In this document: piece by piece, positions 1 to 9,269 of the stretch
Layout of the letters: every line of letters begins with the position of its first letter
Position numbering within the stretch: the first letter of the stretch is position 1
From: RGIG4576 sp964613095
Lineage (GTDB): Bacteria > Bacteroidota > Bacteroidia > Bacteroidales > Muribaculaceae
Assembly: GCA_964613095.1 (NCBI GenBank)
Contig: CAZTFX010000001.1
Coordinates: 1 to 64,000, forward strand
Direction of reading: 5' to 3'
Length of the DNA: 64,000 nt
The notes under the pieces: generated by a model
Told to the model about the DNA's origin: nothing
Seen by the model: only the letters and a program-made list of their open reading frames with translations
Databases searched by the model: none
Program-made: the position numbers and the translations under genes

Positions 1-64
1 TTAAAAAATACAGGTAGGGCGGGGTTGAATGTTCCCCTCCCTATCACAAAAAAAGCTAAAAAAT

Positions 65-3000
65 ATGAGAAAAAGCCTTTTATATATAACTTTAATTGTT
101 ACTACATTGATTTCTTCTTGCAGTGATGATTTGGGTGTGAATGAACAGCTGCAATCGGATAGAGTAGGATTTAATGTGGATTTGAATAACATTGCCATGT
201 CAAATAGTGCTCGTTCGAATGATTCCATCGCACAAAACAATGTACAACTGAAACTTTTGAATGAAAAATTAAGAGGAGATTCTTTGTTCTTATTCACAAT
301 TGTAGAAGACTCTATTTCTTCTAATATAAAGGGTGTAAAAAATAATAAATGTCAAAGTCGTGGTACTGAAATAACAACCGCAAGTATAACAGACATGGGG
401 GTGACCGGTATAGTATATAATGGTGCGGATTATACGGATTGGAGTACTACCGGAAGTAACGCAAAAGTGTATATGCATGATGAACAGTCAACAAAAACAG
501 CTTCATGGTGTACAGATCGTTATTGGCCTGAGACGGAAAATACGCGTATGCGGTTTTTTGCGTATTCTCCGTATGGAGCTGTTACGTTGTCGACCACAAC
601 GGTAACACCTGCTTTTGAATATACTATAGCCGATAAAGTTGTTGACCAAAAAGATTTACTTGTGGCTTCTAGTGATGTACAGTGTCCAAACAACTATGAA
701 GCAGCTCCATTAACATTTGCTCATGCGCTTACGGCTGTAATGTTTGAAATTGCCAATACTGTGGAGAAAATAACCGTGAAAGCCGTAAGAGTGAAAGATG
801 TTTATTATAAAGGAAAATATCAATATGAATATTGTGGCATAAACAAAGATGATGGGGATGACACTACCCCCAATAGTGATACAGGTAGTTGGAATGTAGA
901 GGAAACCGAAGACAAGAAAACTTATGAGATAAATAATTTGAATAAGCAAATAGTGGGTGGCACAAGTACAAATATTCCGTTAAATGAAAATGAGTATGTT
1001 TTGATGTTGATGCCTCAAACTCTTCCTGATGGTGCCACAATTGAAGTAGATGTAAAAGATGATGTAACCGGTTGGGAAGGAACTCTCAAATCAAGCATTG
1101 CAGGGAATGTGTGGGAAAAGGGTAAATGTGTGAAGTATGTTATTTCCACCAGTGATATTGTAGTACAATACTACTTTGATATACTTAATTCTGAAGAAGG
1201 TGAATTCCCTTATTATGGCGGAAACGGTACGCTATTCGTAGAAAGCTATAAGACAACTACTCACGTTGGAGGCTCTTTAAAAGAGAATGTTAGTTGGGCT
1301 GTTAGTCAAACTAGTGGACATATAGAACTGGATCTGAATGCGGGTGGTGAATCAAGTTATGTTGACGCTATAAGTTATAAGTTAGGTCCGGCTCCGATAG
1401 ATGAAAGCTATACTCATGGATATTTTAATGGTGTTACTACTTTGGGAACAAATGAAGCACCTTACGATCTTTCTACCGAAGGCGGTTCAGTAAGTCGAAA
1501 TACAGCAAATTGTTATATGGTTGGTGCACCGGGATATTATAAAATTCCATTAGTGATTGGTAATGCAATTTTAGATGGTTCAAGAAATGATAATGCTGCA
1601 GGTAGTATTTATTTTAATTATTTAGGTGAAAATTGGTTACAACATCCAGAAGTGTATAAAGGAAGGGATGGTAAAAATATAGAAATGAAAGAGCCTTATT
1701 TGGTATGGCAAGATGCACCCGGATTAGTCACAGATTTAAGGATTGTAGAAGGAGACGATTATAAATATTTGGCGTTTGATGTTGATGAAGACTACATTTG
1801 TGATGGTAATGCAGTAATTGCTGTGAAAGATACAGATGACAGAATTATGTGGAGTTGGCACATTTGGGTAACTCATCGAATGGTTCGTTGGACTGCTGAT
1901 AAGGAGTCAAGCCAATATGACCCAAAAGAGAAAACAATTCATAATAAATTATATGGTAAATTGAAAGACGGTAAATTGGTAGATAATAATGGTAATGTCC
2001 TATTTGATGATCCGTTTATGCATAATGATGAAACTAATATAACAGCTCTTGAAAAAGCTCATGGAAGTTATTCTTTTACTCTTTTAAGTAAATACATTGG
2101 TTTATGTGAGAAGGAAGATAAACATTATGGTGGAACTAATGTGACTATTGAGATAATGCAAAATGATAGTGATGGTCAAACAAAAAGTATTGAAATAAAT
2201 TATGCTGTTCACACAATTTTTACGGCTTTTAACGCATGTTATTACCAATGGGGTAGAAAAGACCCTATGAGACCATGGGGAGAATATAAAGAAAGTACCG
2301 ATACTTATGAAAATCATAAAACTTGTTTTGGAAATGATGGTGCACCATTAGATGATAGTTATTTCTATTCTGATGAACCTTCAACCGATATAGCTACAAC
2401 TATACAGAATCCGGCTAAGTTTTATGGAGCTTCTTCGGCTGAAACAACATGGTGCAGTGCTTTATCCGGTAGTACGAATTTTAGTAGTACCGATTATGAA
2501 AATTTATGGCAAGCTAATAATTATTCCGGTGATGGAACTTTCCCGAGAGGAACTGCAATAAATGAATTGGTTTCAATAACATCTGTAGTTAAAACTATTT
2601 ATGATCCATGCCCGGTTGGTTATGAAATGCCTAGAAGTGATGCTTTTACCGGATTCTTGCTCGATAATGAAAGTGATGATAAACAGGTTTATGGACATCC
2701 TGAGGAATATCAAGGATATTATATAGATGATGGTAAATATAAATTCTCTATGGACTTTATAGAGGAAATAGGAAATGCTGGAAGTAATAATAATGGAAAT
2801 ATATTGAGAGAACCCAATCCATGTGCATTTGTAAGTGGATATCAAGAATATGCATATTGGTTCCGACCTGATGTGAATGGTTCAGGTAAATGGGATGGAA
2901 GTTTTAGTAATGAAGAAAATACGGATGAACAGTATGATCTGTGTTTATTATTGTATGCATTGGGTGCAAAAGGTGGTAGTAGTACTTCAAAAGGCTCAGT

Positions 3001-3334
3001 AAAAGAATTTCAACACATGGGTAATGCATTGACTGCAACATTGGTGGATGAACCTGGAGATGGCAATAACGCTTTACCTTCTAGATTGTATTTCTTTCAT
3101 GACCATAATGGTTGGTACCCGGAAGGTAATACTGATTGTAAAGGACATACAGTACCAACAAATCAAGCAGGGGAGAATTCATATACTATTGAACGTTTTT
3201 ATAATTATGATGGTACTCTTGTTGGTACAAACCAAACAACAAATCAAATAATAACAGTTGCTTCAAGTGCTTATAATGTAGGTTTTACTGTGTTACCTGC
3301 AAAAACGGGTTATAATGGAATAAAGATTGAATAA
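65..3334 (+). CDS. Large fimbrillin-like surface lipoprotein with FISUMP-like C-terminal region
   Basis: Predicted exported lipoprotein of about 1089 residues. The start at 65 is preferred over an in-frame upstream start at 29 because it gives a clean signal peptide with a lipobox (LISSC, Cys about residue 19). Residues about 80-360 resemble the fimbrillin/Mfa-like family of Bacteroidales: WSTTG, RFFAYSPYG, LTFAHALTAVMFEI and a MLMPQTLP segment are typical. The middle (about 365-450) looks BACON-like (ENVSWAVS). The C-terminal third carries the YYQWGRKDP and YDPCPVGYEMP motifs seen in FISUMP-type modules of large Bacteroidales surface proteins. Such proteins are thought to be fimbrial or adhesive surface components; that function is inferred. 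It stands alone and is followed by a terminator at 3421. Whether other genes of a fimbrial locus lie upstream is not visible. The overall family is fairly secure, the exact role is not. Confidence 0.8.
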   Translation: MRKSLLYITLIVTTLISSCSDDLGVNEQLQSDRVGFNVDLNNIAMSNSARSNDSIAQNNVQLKLLNEKLRGDSLFLFTIVEDSISSNIKGVKNNKCQSRGTEITTASITDMGVTGIVYNGADYTDWSTTGSNAKVYMHDEQSTKTASWCTDRYWPETENTRMRFFAYSPYGAVTLSTTTVTPAFEYTIADKVVDQKDLLVASSDVQCPNNYEAAPLTFAHALTAVMFEIANTVEKITVKAVRVKDVYYKGKYQYEYCGINKDDGDDTTPNSDTGSWNVEETEDKKTYEINNLNKQIVGGTSTNIPLNENEYVLMLMPQTLPDGATIEVDVKDDVTGWEGTLKSSIAGNVWEKGKCVKYVISTSDIVVQYYFDILNSEEGEFPYYGGNGTLFVESYKTTTHVGGSLKENVSWAVSQTSGHIELDLNAGGESSYVDAISYKLGPAPIDESYTHGYFNGVTTLGTNEAPYDLSTEGGSVSRNTANCYMVGAPGYYKIPLVIGNAILDGSRNDNAAGSIYFNYLGENWLQHPEVYKGRDGKNIEMKEPYLVWQDAPGLVTDLRIVEGDDYKYLAFDVDEDYICDGNAVIAVKDTDDRIMWSWHIWVTHRMVRWTADKESSQYDPKEKTIHNKLYGKLKDGKLVDNNGNVLFDDPFMHNDETNITALEKAHGSYSFTLLSKYIGLCEKEDKHYGGTNVTIEIMQNDSDGQTKSIEINYAVHTIFTAFNACYYQWGRKDPMRPWGEYKESTDTYENHKTCFGNDGAPLDDSYFYSDEPSTDIATTIQNPAKFYGASSAETTWCSALSGSTNFSSTDYENLWQANNYSGDGTFPRGTAINELVSITSVVKTIYDPCPVGYEMPRSDAFTGFLLDNESDDKQVYGHPEEYQGYYIDDGKYKFSMDFIEEIGNAGSNNNGNILREPNPCAFVSGYQEYAYWFRPDVNGSGKWDGSFSNEENTDEQYDLCLLLYALGAKGGSSTSKGSVKEFQHMGNALTATLVDEPGDGNNALPSRLYFFHDHNGWYPEGNTDCKGHTVPTNQAGENSYTIERFYNYDGTLVGTNQTTNQIITVASSAYNVGFTVLPAKTGYNGIKIE

Positions 3335-3420
3335 TAATATGTGGAAATATTTTGATAAAAAATATACTTTGTAATATAGTAAATCTAAATACTTTTTTTA
3401 AAATTATAGACGTAGAAGAA

Positions 3421-3450
3421 AGGAGCGGACTGTGAAGTTCGCTCCTTTTT
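3421..3450 (+). terminator. Rho-independent terminator
   Basis: Inverted repeat with arms AGGAGCG and CGCTCCT followed by five T residues, about 85 bases after the large lipoprotein gene. It separates that gene from lepA. Confidence 0.75.
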
Positions 3451-3504
3451 GATATAATAATGTGTGCTGAATGTTCTGTAATAGTAAAAATCAATTTTTT
3501 TGCG

Positions 3505-3512
3505 TAAATTTG
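3505..3512 (+). promoter_or_regulatory. Promoter -7 element for lepA
   Basis: TAAATTTG matches the Bacteroidota -7 consensus TAnnTTTG. It lies 31 bases before the lepA start codon. The matching -33 element is weak. Confidence 0.55.
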
Positions 3513-3543
3513 CACTATTATTAAACTGAATGACTATTGTTTA

Positions 3544-5331
3544 ATGGAAAAAATAAGGAATTTCTGTATAATTGCGCATATCGACCACGGTAAGAGTACT
3601 CTAGCCGATAGATTACTTGAATATACAAATACGGTGGGTGGAAAAGACCTGCAAAACCAAGTTCTTGACGATATGGACTTGGAACGAGAACGTGGTATTA
3701 CAATAAAAAGTCATGCTATACAAATGAAGTATGCGTATGACGGAGAAGAGTATACATTAAATCTTATTGATACTCCGGGACACGTGGACTTTTCTTATGA
3801 GGTTTCTCGTTCAATCGCAGCGTGTGAAGGTGCATTGCTTATTGTAGATGCTACGCAAGGAGTTCAAGCGCAGACGATTTCCAATCTATATATGGCTATT
3901 GATAATGATTTGGAGATAATTCCGGTAATTAATAAAGTTGATCTTGATAGTGCGAAACCTGAGGAAGTCGAGGATCAAATAATTGAATTATTAGGGTGTA
4001 AACGTGAAGAAATAATACGTGCCAGTGGTAAAACCGGAATAGGCATAGAAGATGTGCTTGAAGCTGTTGTTACACGTGTACCTGCTCCTAAAGGTGATAC
4101 AAATGCACCGTTGCAGGCATTGATTTTTGATTCGGTATTTAATCCGTTTAGAGGTATTATTGCATATTTTAAGATAATAAACGGTAAGATTAGAAAGAAT
4201 GACTTCGTGAAATTCGTAAGTACAGAGAAAGAATATCATGCCGATGAAGTGGGAATCTTGAAGCTTGATATGCAACCGTGTAATGAGATTTCGGCAGGGA
4301 ATGTGGGATATATCATTTCCGGTATTAAAACTTCTAAGGAGGTGAAAGTAGGTGATACCATTACCCATGTTGATAATCCATGTGAAAAGGCGATTGAAGG
4401 TTTCCAAGAAGTAAAACCAATGGTATTTGCCGGTGTTTATCCTATAGAGACCGAAGATTATGAAAATTTGCGAGCTTCATTGGAAAAATTGCAATTAAAT
4501 GACGCGTCATTGACATTTCAACCGGAATCTTCGGTGGCGTTGGGATTTGGATTCCGTTGTGGATTCTTGGGGTTACTTCACATGGAGATTGTGCAAGAAC
4601 GATTGAGTCGTGAATTTAACATGGATGTGATTACCACAGTTCCTAATGTAAGTTATAAGATATATGATAAGAAGGGGAATATGACCGAAGTTCATAATCC
4701 TGCAGGATTGCCTGATTTAACATTGATTGATCATATAGAAGAACCATATATTAGAGCTTCGGTTATTACAACTACCGATTTTATAGGTCCTATAATGACT
4801 CTATGTTTAGGTAAGCGCGGAGAATTGGTGAAACAAGAATATATTTCGGGTAATCGTGTGGAAATTTTCTTTGATTTACCGTTAGGAGAGATTGTGATTG
4901 ATTTTTATGATAAATTGAAGAGCATTTCGAAAGGTTATGCTTCATTTGATTATCATTTGCATGACTTCCGTCCGTCTAAATTGATAAAATTGGATATTTT
5001 GTTGAATGGAGAGTCGGTTGACGCATTAAGTACTCTTACTCATTTCGATAATGCGGTGTCTTTCGGCAGACGTATGTGTGAAAAGTTAAAAGAGTTGATA
5101 CCTCGTCAACAATTTGATATTGCAATACAGGCTGCAATCGGAGCAAAAATCATTGCTCGTGAAACAATCAAGGCGGTACGTAAAGACGTTACGGCAAAGT
5201 GTTACGGAGGTGACGTGAGTCGTAAACGTAAGTTGCTTGAAAAGCAGAAAGCAGGAAAGAAACGAATGAAACAGATAGGAACGGTAGAAGTGCCACAGAA
5301 AGCATTCCTTGCAGTCCTAAAACTTGATTAA
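3544..5331 (+). CDS. lepA: Elongation factor 4 (LepA), ribosomal back-translocase GTPase
   Basis: 595 residues, close to the usual length of about 600. LepA is a ribosome-associated GTPase related to EF-G that acts on stalled or mistranslocated ribosomes in the cytoplasm. The G domain shows G1 AHIDHGKST near the N-terminus, the G2 region RERGIT, G3 DTPGHVDF and G4 NKVD. The family-specific C-terminal domain ends with the basic GGDVSRKRKLLEKQK segment near residue 560. The gene is monocistronic: it has its own -7 element at 3505 and a perfect terminator hairpin directly after the stop. No anomalies seen. Confidence 0.97.
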   Translation: MEKIRNFCIIAHIDHGKSTLADRLLEYTNTVGGKDLQNQVLDDMDLERERGITIKSHAIQMKYAYDGEEYTLNLIDTPGHVDFSYEVSRSIAACEGALLIVDATQGVQAQTISNLYMAIDNDLEIIPVINKVDLDSAKPEEVEDQIIELLGCKREEIIRASGKTGIGIEDVLEAVVTRVPAPKGDTNAPLQALIFDSVFNPFRGIIAYFKIINGKIRKNDFVKFVSTEKEYHADEVGILKLDMQPCNEISAGNVGYIISGIKTSKEVKVGDTITHVDNPCEKAIEGFQEVKPMVFAGVYPIETEDYENLRASLEKLQLNDASLTFQPESSVALGFGFRCGFLGLLHMEIVQERLSREFNMDVITTVPNVSYKIYDKKGNMTEVHNPAGLPDLTLIDHIEEPYIRASVITTTDFIGPIMTLCLGKRGELVKQEYISGNRVEIFFDLPLGEIVIDFYDKLKSISKGYASFDYHLHDFRPSKLIKLDILLNGESVDALSTLTHFDNAVSFGRRMCEKLKELIPRQQFDIAIQAAIGAKIIARETIKAVRKDVTAKCYGGDVSRKRKLLEKQKAGKKRMKQIGTVEVPQKAFLAVLKLD

Positions 5332-5342
5332 TAATATTATAG

Positions 5343-5375
5343 AAGGCTAACGAAATAGTTTCGTTAGCCTTAATT
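5343..5375. terminator. Terminator between lepA and prfC, probably bidirectional
   Basis: Perfect 13-bp inverted repeat (arms 5343-5355 and 5359-5371) with a three-base loop, followed by a T-rich tract. It lies between the convergent lepA and prfC genes and could serve both. Confidence 0.8.
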
Positions 5376-5394
5376 TTTATTGAATAATATTGTT

Positions 5395-6975
5395 TTAAAA
5401 TTCGCTGGTGAAGTGGAAACGGATTTTAGGGAAATCGGATTGTGCCATTTGAAGTACATATCCGGAATCGGCTAGGAATACATCACGTCCCTCTTTGTCG
5501 GTTGCCATAAATTGGTGCTTACGCTTCTTGAATGCTTCAAGAGCTTCTTTGTCATCGCTTTCAATCCAACATGCCTTATATAAACTGATAGGTTCCCAAC
5601 GACATTGTGCTCCATACTCGTGTAGCAAGCGATATTGGATGACTTCAAATTGTAGTTGACCTACAGTACCGATAATTTTACGTCCGTTGAATTGATTGGT
5701 GAAAAGTTGTGCTACACCTTCATCCATGAGTTGTTCTATACCCTTATTGAGCTGTTTGGTTTTCATTGGGTCGGTGTTTTCAATGTATTTGAACATTTCA
5801 GGAGAGAAACTTGGCAGACCTTTGAAATGTAATTCTTCACCTTCGGTTAAAGTGTCACCTATTTTGAAGTTACCACTATCAGGAATACCTACTATATCAC
5901 CCGGATATGCTTCATCCACGATATCTTTTTTCTGTGCCATGAATGCAGTGGGAGCTGCAAATTTTAAAATTTTACCATGGCGTACATGTTTGTATGGAGC
6001 ATTGCGTTGGAAAATACCTGAACATATTTTCACGAATGCAATACAACTACGATGGTTTGGATCCATATTAGCATGTATTTTGAACACAAAACCTGTGAAT
6101 TTCTCTTCTTCAGGTTTAACTTCGCGTTCAACGGCTTGAATTGGACGTGGTGACGGCGCAATACGCACAAAACAATCAAGAAGTTCTTTAACGCCGAATG
6201 TGTTAAGTGCTGAGCCGAAGAATACCGGAGCAACTTTACCTGCGAGATAATCTTGTTCGTTAAATTCAGGATAAACACCTTCAATAAGTTCTATATCTTC
6301 ACGAAGTTTTGTTGCATCGCGTTCTCCGACAGTAGAATCAATGACAGGGTCATTAATGTCGTTTATTTCTACACGTTCTGTTACTTTTTGTTTGTCGGGG
6401 GTAAACAGGTCTAGTCCTCCTTCGTATATATTATAAACGCCTTTAAAGTGCAGACCGATGTTTATAGGCCAACTAAGAGGGCGCACTTTGATTTGCAACT
6501 CACTTTCCAATTCATCAAGGATGTCAAAAGGATCTCGACCTTCGCGGTCAAGTTTATTGACAAATATAATTACAGGAGTGTGACGCATGCGACACACTTC
6601 CATTAGTCGGCGAGTTTGTTGTTCGACACCTTTTGCAACGTCCACAACAATAATAACACTGTCAACGGCAGTAAGAGTTCTGAATGTGTCTTCGGCAAAA
6701 TCTTGGTGACCGGGGGTATCAAGGATATTGATTTTATAATCACCATAATTAAATCCCATAACAGATGTTGCAACCGAAATACCACGTTGTTTTTCAATTT
6801 CCATCCAGTCGGATGTTGCTGTTTTTTTAATTTTATTTGATTTAACAGCTCCTGCTACATGGATAGCACCACCGAATAGGAGTAGTTTTTCTGTAAGTGT
6901 GGTTTTACCTGCGTCGGGGTGAGAAATAATCGCAAATGTGCGTCTTTTCTCTATCTCTGATGTTAAATTTGCCAC
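5395..6975 (-). CDS. prfC: Peptide chain release factor 3
   Basis: 526 residues, the usual RF3 length. RF3 is the GTPase that recycles RF1 and RF2 from the ribosome after peptide release. Visible motifs are G1 SHPDAGKTTLTEK at about residue 18, G3 DTPGHQDF at about 87 and G4 NKLD at about 141, followed by the EF-G-like domains 2 and 3. The start MANLTSEIEKRR fits the family. It is the last gene of a minus-strand run (Crp-like regulator, DUF4924, rfbD, prfC); 12 bases separate it from rfbD, so cotranscription is likely. The pairing with rfbD has no obvious functional logic. Confidence 0.96.
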   Translation of the reverse strand: MANLTSEIEKRRTFAIISHPDAGKTTLTEKLLLFGGAIHVAGAVKSNKIKKTATSDWMEIEKQRGISVATSVMGFNYGDYKINILDTPGHQDFAEDTFRTLTAVDSVIIVVDVAKGVEQQTRRLMEVCRMRHTPVIIFVNKLDREGRDPFDILDELESELQIKVRPLSWPINIGLHFKGVYNIYEGGLDLFTPDKQKVTERVEINDINDPVIDSTVGERDATKLREDIELIEGVYPEFNEQDYLAGKVAPVFFGSALNTFGVKELLDCFVRIAPSPRPIQAVEREVKPEEEKFTGFVFKIHANMDPNHRSCIAFVKICSGIFQRNAPYKHVRHGKILKFAAPTAFMAQKKDIVDEAYPGDIVGIPDSGNFKIGDTLTEGEELHFKGLPSFSPEMFKYIENTDPMKTKQLNKGIEQLMDEGVAQLFTNQFNGRKIIGTVGQLQFEVIQYRLLHEYGAQCRWEPISLYKACWIESDDKEALEAFKKRKHQFMATDKEGRDVFLADSGYVLQMAQSDFPKIRFHFTSEF

Positions 6976-6987
6976 TATTGTATGAGT

Positions 6988-7869
6988 TTAAATGTTATTA
7001 TTGTTAAGTTCCAGTTCATTAATACATTTTTCAAGGCTATCAACCCAATAAGGAATTGATATATTAAATGCTTTCTTGATTTTATTTTTGTCAAGTACAG
7101 AATAAGCCGGACGAGTTGCTTTTGTGGGATATTCTGTTGTTGTAATTGGATTTACGTTACATGTTGTTATATTGGCAAACTTATGTATCATTTTAGTGAA
7201 GTCATACCATGAGCATACGCCTTCATTGGAAAAATGATATGTTCCTGCTATCCAATTATTGCTTGATATTATTGTGTATATTGCATTAGCTAAATCTCCT
7301 GCAAAAGTAGGACCTCCTATTTGGTCGGCAACTACATTTAAAGAGCCTTTGCTCCTACCTAAGTTAATCATTGTTTTTACAAAATTCTTACCATGAATTG
7401 AATATAACCATGCTGTACGTATTATGATATGGCTATCCGGAAGAATCTTTGCAAGAACTTGTTCTCCTGCTAATTTTGTACTGCCGTACACCGATTTAGG
7501 GTTAGGGGCGTCTAATTCTGTGTAAGGACGGCATGAGGTTCCGTCAAAGACATAGTCGGTAGATATATTTATTACTTTTGCATGGGCAATTTTTGCAGCA
7601 TTTGCCAAATTTTCAACTGCCGAATTATTTATTCGATTACATAGCTCAAAATTGTCCTCTGCAGCGTCAACTGCAGTATAAGCCGCACAGTTTACAATAA
7701 TATGAATGTTGTTAGTTGAAACAAAGTCCAAAACATCTTGATAAGATGTTATATCAAGTTCGGCAACATCGGTAAAAAAAGTATTGAAAGCGTTGTTCTC
7801 TTCCAATAATTTTCTCATTTCATACCCTAATTGTCCGTTTGCTCCTGTTATAAGAATGTTTTGTTTCAT
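6988..7869 (-). CDS. rfbD: dTDP-4-dehydrorhamnose reductase
   Basis: Last step of dTDP-L-rhamnose synthesis: NAD(P)H-dependent reduction of dTDP-4-keto-L-rhamnose, supplying rhamnose for surface polysaccharide. The protein has 293 residues from the ATG at 7869. Upstream in-frame codons reach to 7917 but would overlap the preceding gene and add residues before the nucleotide-binding motif. The Rossmann motif GANGQLG lies at about residue 9, and the SDR catalytic pair is seen as YGSTK at about residue 128. It follows the DUF4924 gene by 4 bases and precedes prfC by 12. The other rhamnose genes (rfbA, rfbB, rfbC) are not in this window, which is common when they sit in a polysaccharide locus elsewhere. 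Confidence 0.93.
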   Translation of the reverse strand: MKQNILITGANGQLGYEMRKLLEENNAFNTFFTDVAELDITSYQDVLDFVSTNNIHIIVNCAAYTAVDAAEDNFELCNRINNSAVENLANAAKIAHAKVINISTDYVFDGTSCRPYTELDAPNPKSVYGSTKLAGEQVLAKILPDSHIIIRTAWLYSIHGKNFVKTMINLGRSKGSLNVVADQIGGPTFAGDLANAIYTIISSNNWIAGTYHFSNEGVCSWYDFTKMIHKFANITTCNVNPITTTEYPTKATRPAYSVLDKNKIKKAFNISIPYWVDSLEKCINELELNNNNI

Positions 7870-7873
7870 ATTA

Positions 7874-8434
7874 TTATATAGTTTCTTCCACATCATCAAA
7901 AATGGGATGTTCTTCATTCTTTTTGTAAAAAGCGGATAGTGTAGCTAGGAATTTGGATGTTTGAGTTACAGCCTGCAAAGTGCTTTCACTGATTTCTTTT
8001 TTTTGTAATCTAAGCATTAATGTGCCATATAGAGCATTGAAACAAGTTTCAAGTTCTCCTGCTTTGTTTTCTCCTGCTTTAGCCCTTAATTCTACAATAT
8101 AGGGAAGTGTTTTGTAAAATTCAGCTCCATATTCAGGAAATTTAGGCGATTTTAGCAATTCATGATGGAGATCGGCGAGGCGAATAATTACATTTTTATT
8201 GATTTGAAGATGTCCCGATTGTTTAATATTTTCCAATTCCATCATTTTAATGAGAGACTCATACCAATCTTTTATTTCGGCATGTTTTACATCATCTACA
8301 TTATAATGAGATATAAGATTTTTATCAATTAATTCGATATCCAGATTGTTAGCTCTGATAATATCTTCAATTTGCCACATATATAGCAAATATTCAGCGA
8401 TGTTTTCTTTGCGCTTTTGAGTTGCTATAATCAT
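7874..8434 (-). CDS. DUF4924 family protein
   Basis: 186 residues, predicted soluble and largely helical, with no signal peptide or membrane segment. The opening (MIIATQKRKENIAEYLLYMWQIEDIIRAN) and the central region read like the DUF4924 family, which is found in Bacteroidota next to Crp/Fnr-type genes and has no assigned function. It lies 3 bases after the Crp-like gene and 4 bases before rfbD, inside a tight minus-strand operon. The context suggests a cytoplasmic housekeeping role, but nothing in the sequence defines it. Confidence 0.8.
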   Translation of the reverse strand: MIIATQKRKENIAEYLLYMWQIEDIIRANNLDIELIDKNLISHYNVDDVKHAEIKDWYESLIKMMELENIKQSGHLQINKNVIIRLADLHHELLKSPKFPEYGAEFYKTLPYIVELRAKAGENKAGELETCFNALYGTLMLRLQKKEISESTLQAVTQTSKFLATLSAFYKKNEEHPIFDDVEETI

Positions 8435-8437
8435 ATT

Positions 8438-9139
8438 TTAGCCAAATTTGCTGATTTTACGTAACATTGATTCATTGATAATCTTGATACGGCGTCCGTC
8501 AACGGTTATCAATTTTTCGGTAACAAAAGTAGATAATGTGCGAATAGCATTTGATGTAGTCATATTTGACAAATTGGCAATATCTTCACGTGCCATGTAT
8601 ATTTTGATGGTTTGTTCATCTTCTTCGTAACCGTAATTATCGGCAAGCATGAGTAATGCTTCTGCAAGTCGACCACGAATGTGCTTTTGAGTGAGATTCA
8701 CAATTTTTGTGTCCGAATTACCTAAATGTTTTGATAACTCGTGAATAAAAAACCAAGCTAGTTCGCGATTACTGTCTATAAGCTCGCATACTAGAGACAT
8801 AGGTATTGCGCCAAGTGTAGATGGTTCGAATGCACTAATGCTTGTAACGTATTTTTCTTTTGCAAAATATGCTCTGAATCCTATATATTGAATAGGGCGG
8901 TAAACGCGTAGAATTTGTTGACGTCCGCCTATTCCATCTTTGAATTTCTTTACTTTCCCGGAGAGGAGACACCATAAGTATTCAGGTTCATCTCCTTCTG
9001 CATAAATAATTTGGTTTCTTTTATAATTGTGTATTACAAAATTATCGGCAATTTTTCTTTTTTCTTCGGGTGACAATAATGCCCAAATTTCGTATAATCC
9101 TTCACTTAAAATGTTTTCTAGAGAACTTTTCTTTAACAT
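8438..9139 (-). CDS. Crp/Fnr family transcriptional regulator
   Basis: 233 residues with the two-domain layout of the family. Residues about 25-145 form a cyclic-nucleotide-binding-like beta-roll (YAEGDEPEYLWCLLSGKVKKF is typical). Residues about 150-225 form a winged helix-turn-helix, with a recognition helix around NLSNMTTSNAIRTLSTF. No cysteine cluster for an Fe-S centre is seen, so it is not an obvious FNR-type oxygen sensor. The effector is unknown. It is the first gene of the minus-strand operon with DUF4924, rfbD and prfC. It may regulate its own operon or distant targets. Confidence 0.93.
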   Translation of the reverse strand: MLKKSSLENILSEGLYEIWALLSPEEKRKIADNFVIHNYKRNQIIYAEGDEPEYLWCLLSGKVKKFKDGIGGRQQILRVYRPIQYIGFRAYFAKEKYVTSISAFEPSTLGAIPMSLVCELIDSNRELAWFFIHELSKHLGNSDTKIVNLTQKHIRGRLAEALLMLADNYGYEEDEQTIKIYMAREDIANLSNMTTSNAIRTLSTFVTEKLITVDGRRIKIINESMLRKISKFG

Positions 9140-9196
9140 GATTATAAAACTATGTTATAAAACGTACAAAATTACACAATTATCTGGTACACAACA

Positions 9197-9236
9197 ATAA
9201 AAAACGAGATTTTTTATAAGAAAACCCCGTTTTTTA
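9197..9236 (-). terminator. Probable terminator of prs
   Basis: A and T tracts flank an imperfect stem (AAAAAACG... paired with ...CGTTTTTT) just downstream of the prs stop on the minus strand. The stem is A-T rich and imperfect. Confidence 0.45.
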
Positions 9237-9269
9237 CAAATATAATAAGTTTTTGACTTATTAATTTTC

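Noticed and set aside
3991..4407. Antisense ORF of 138 codons inside lepA
   Set aside because: Long only because lepA codons leave few stops in this frame. It has no start signal and no domain.
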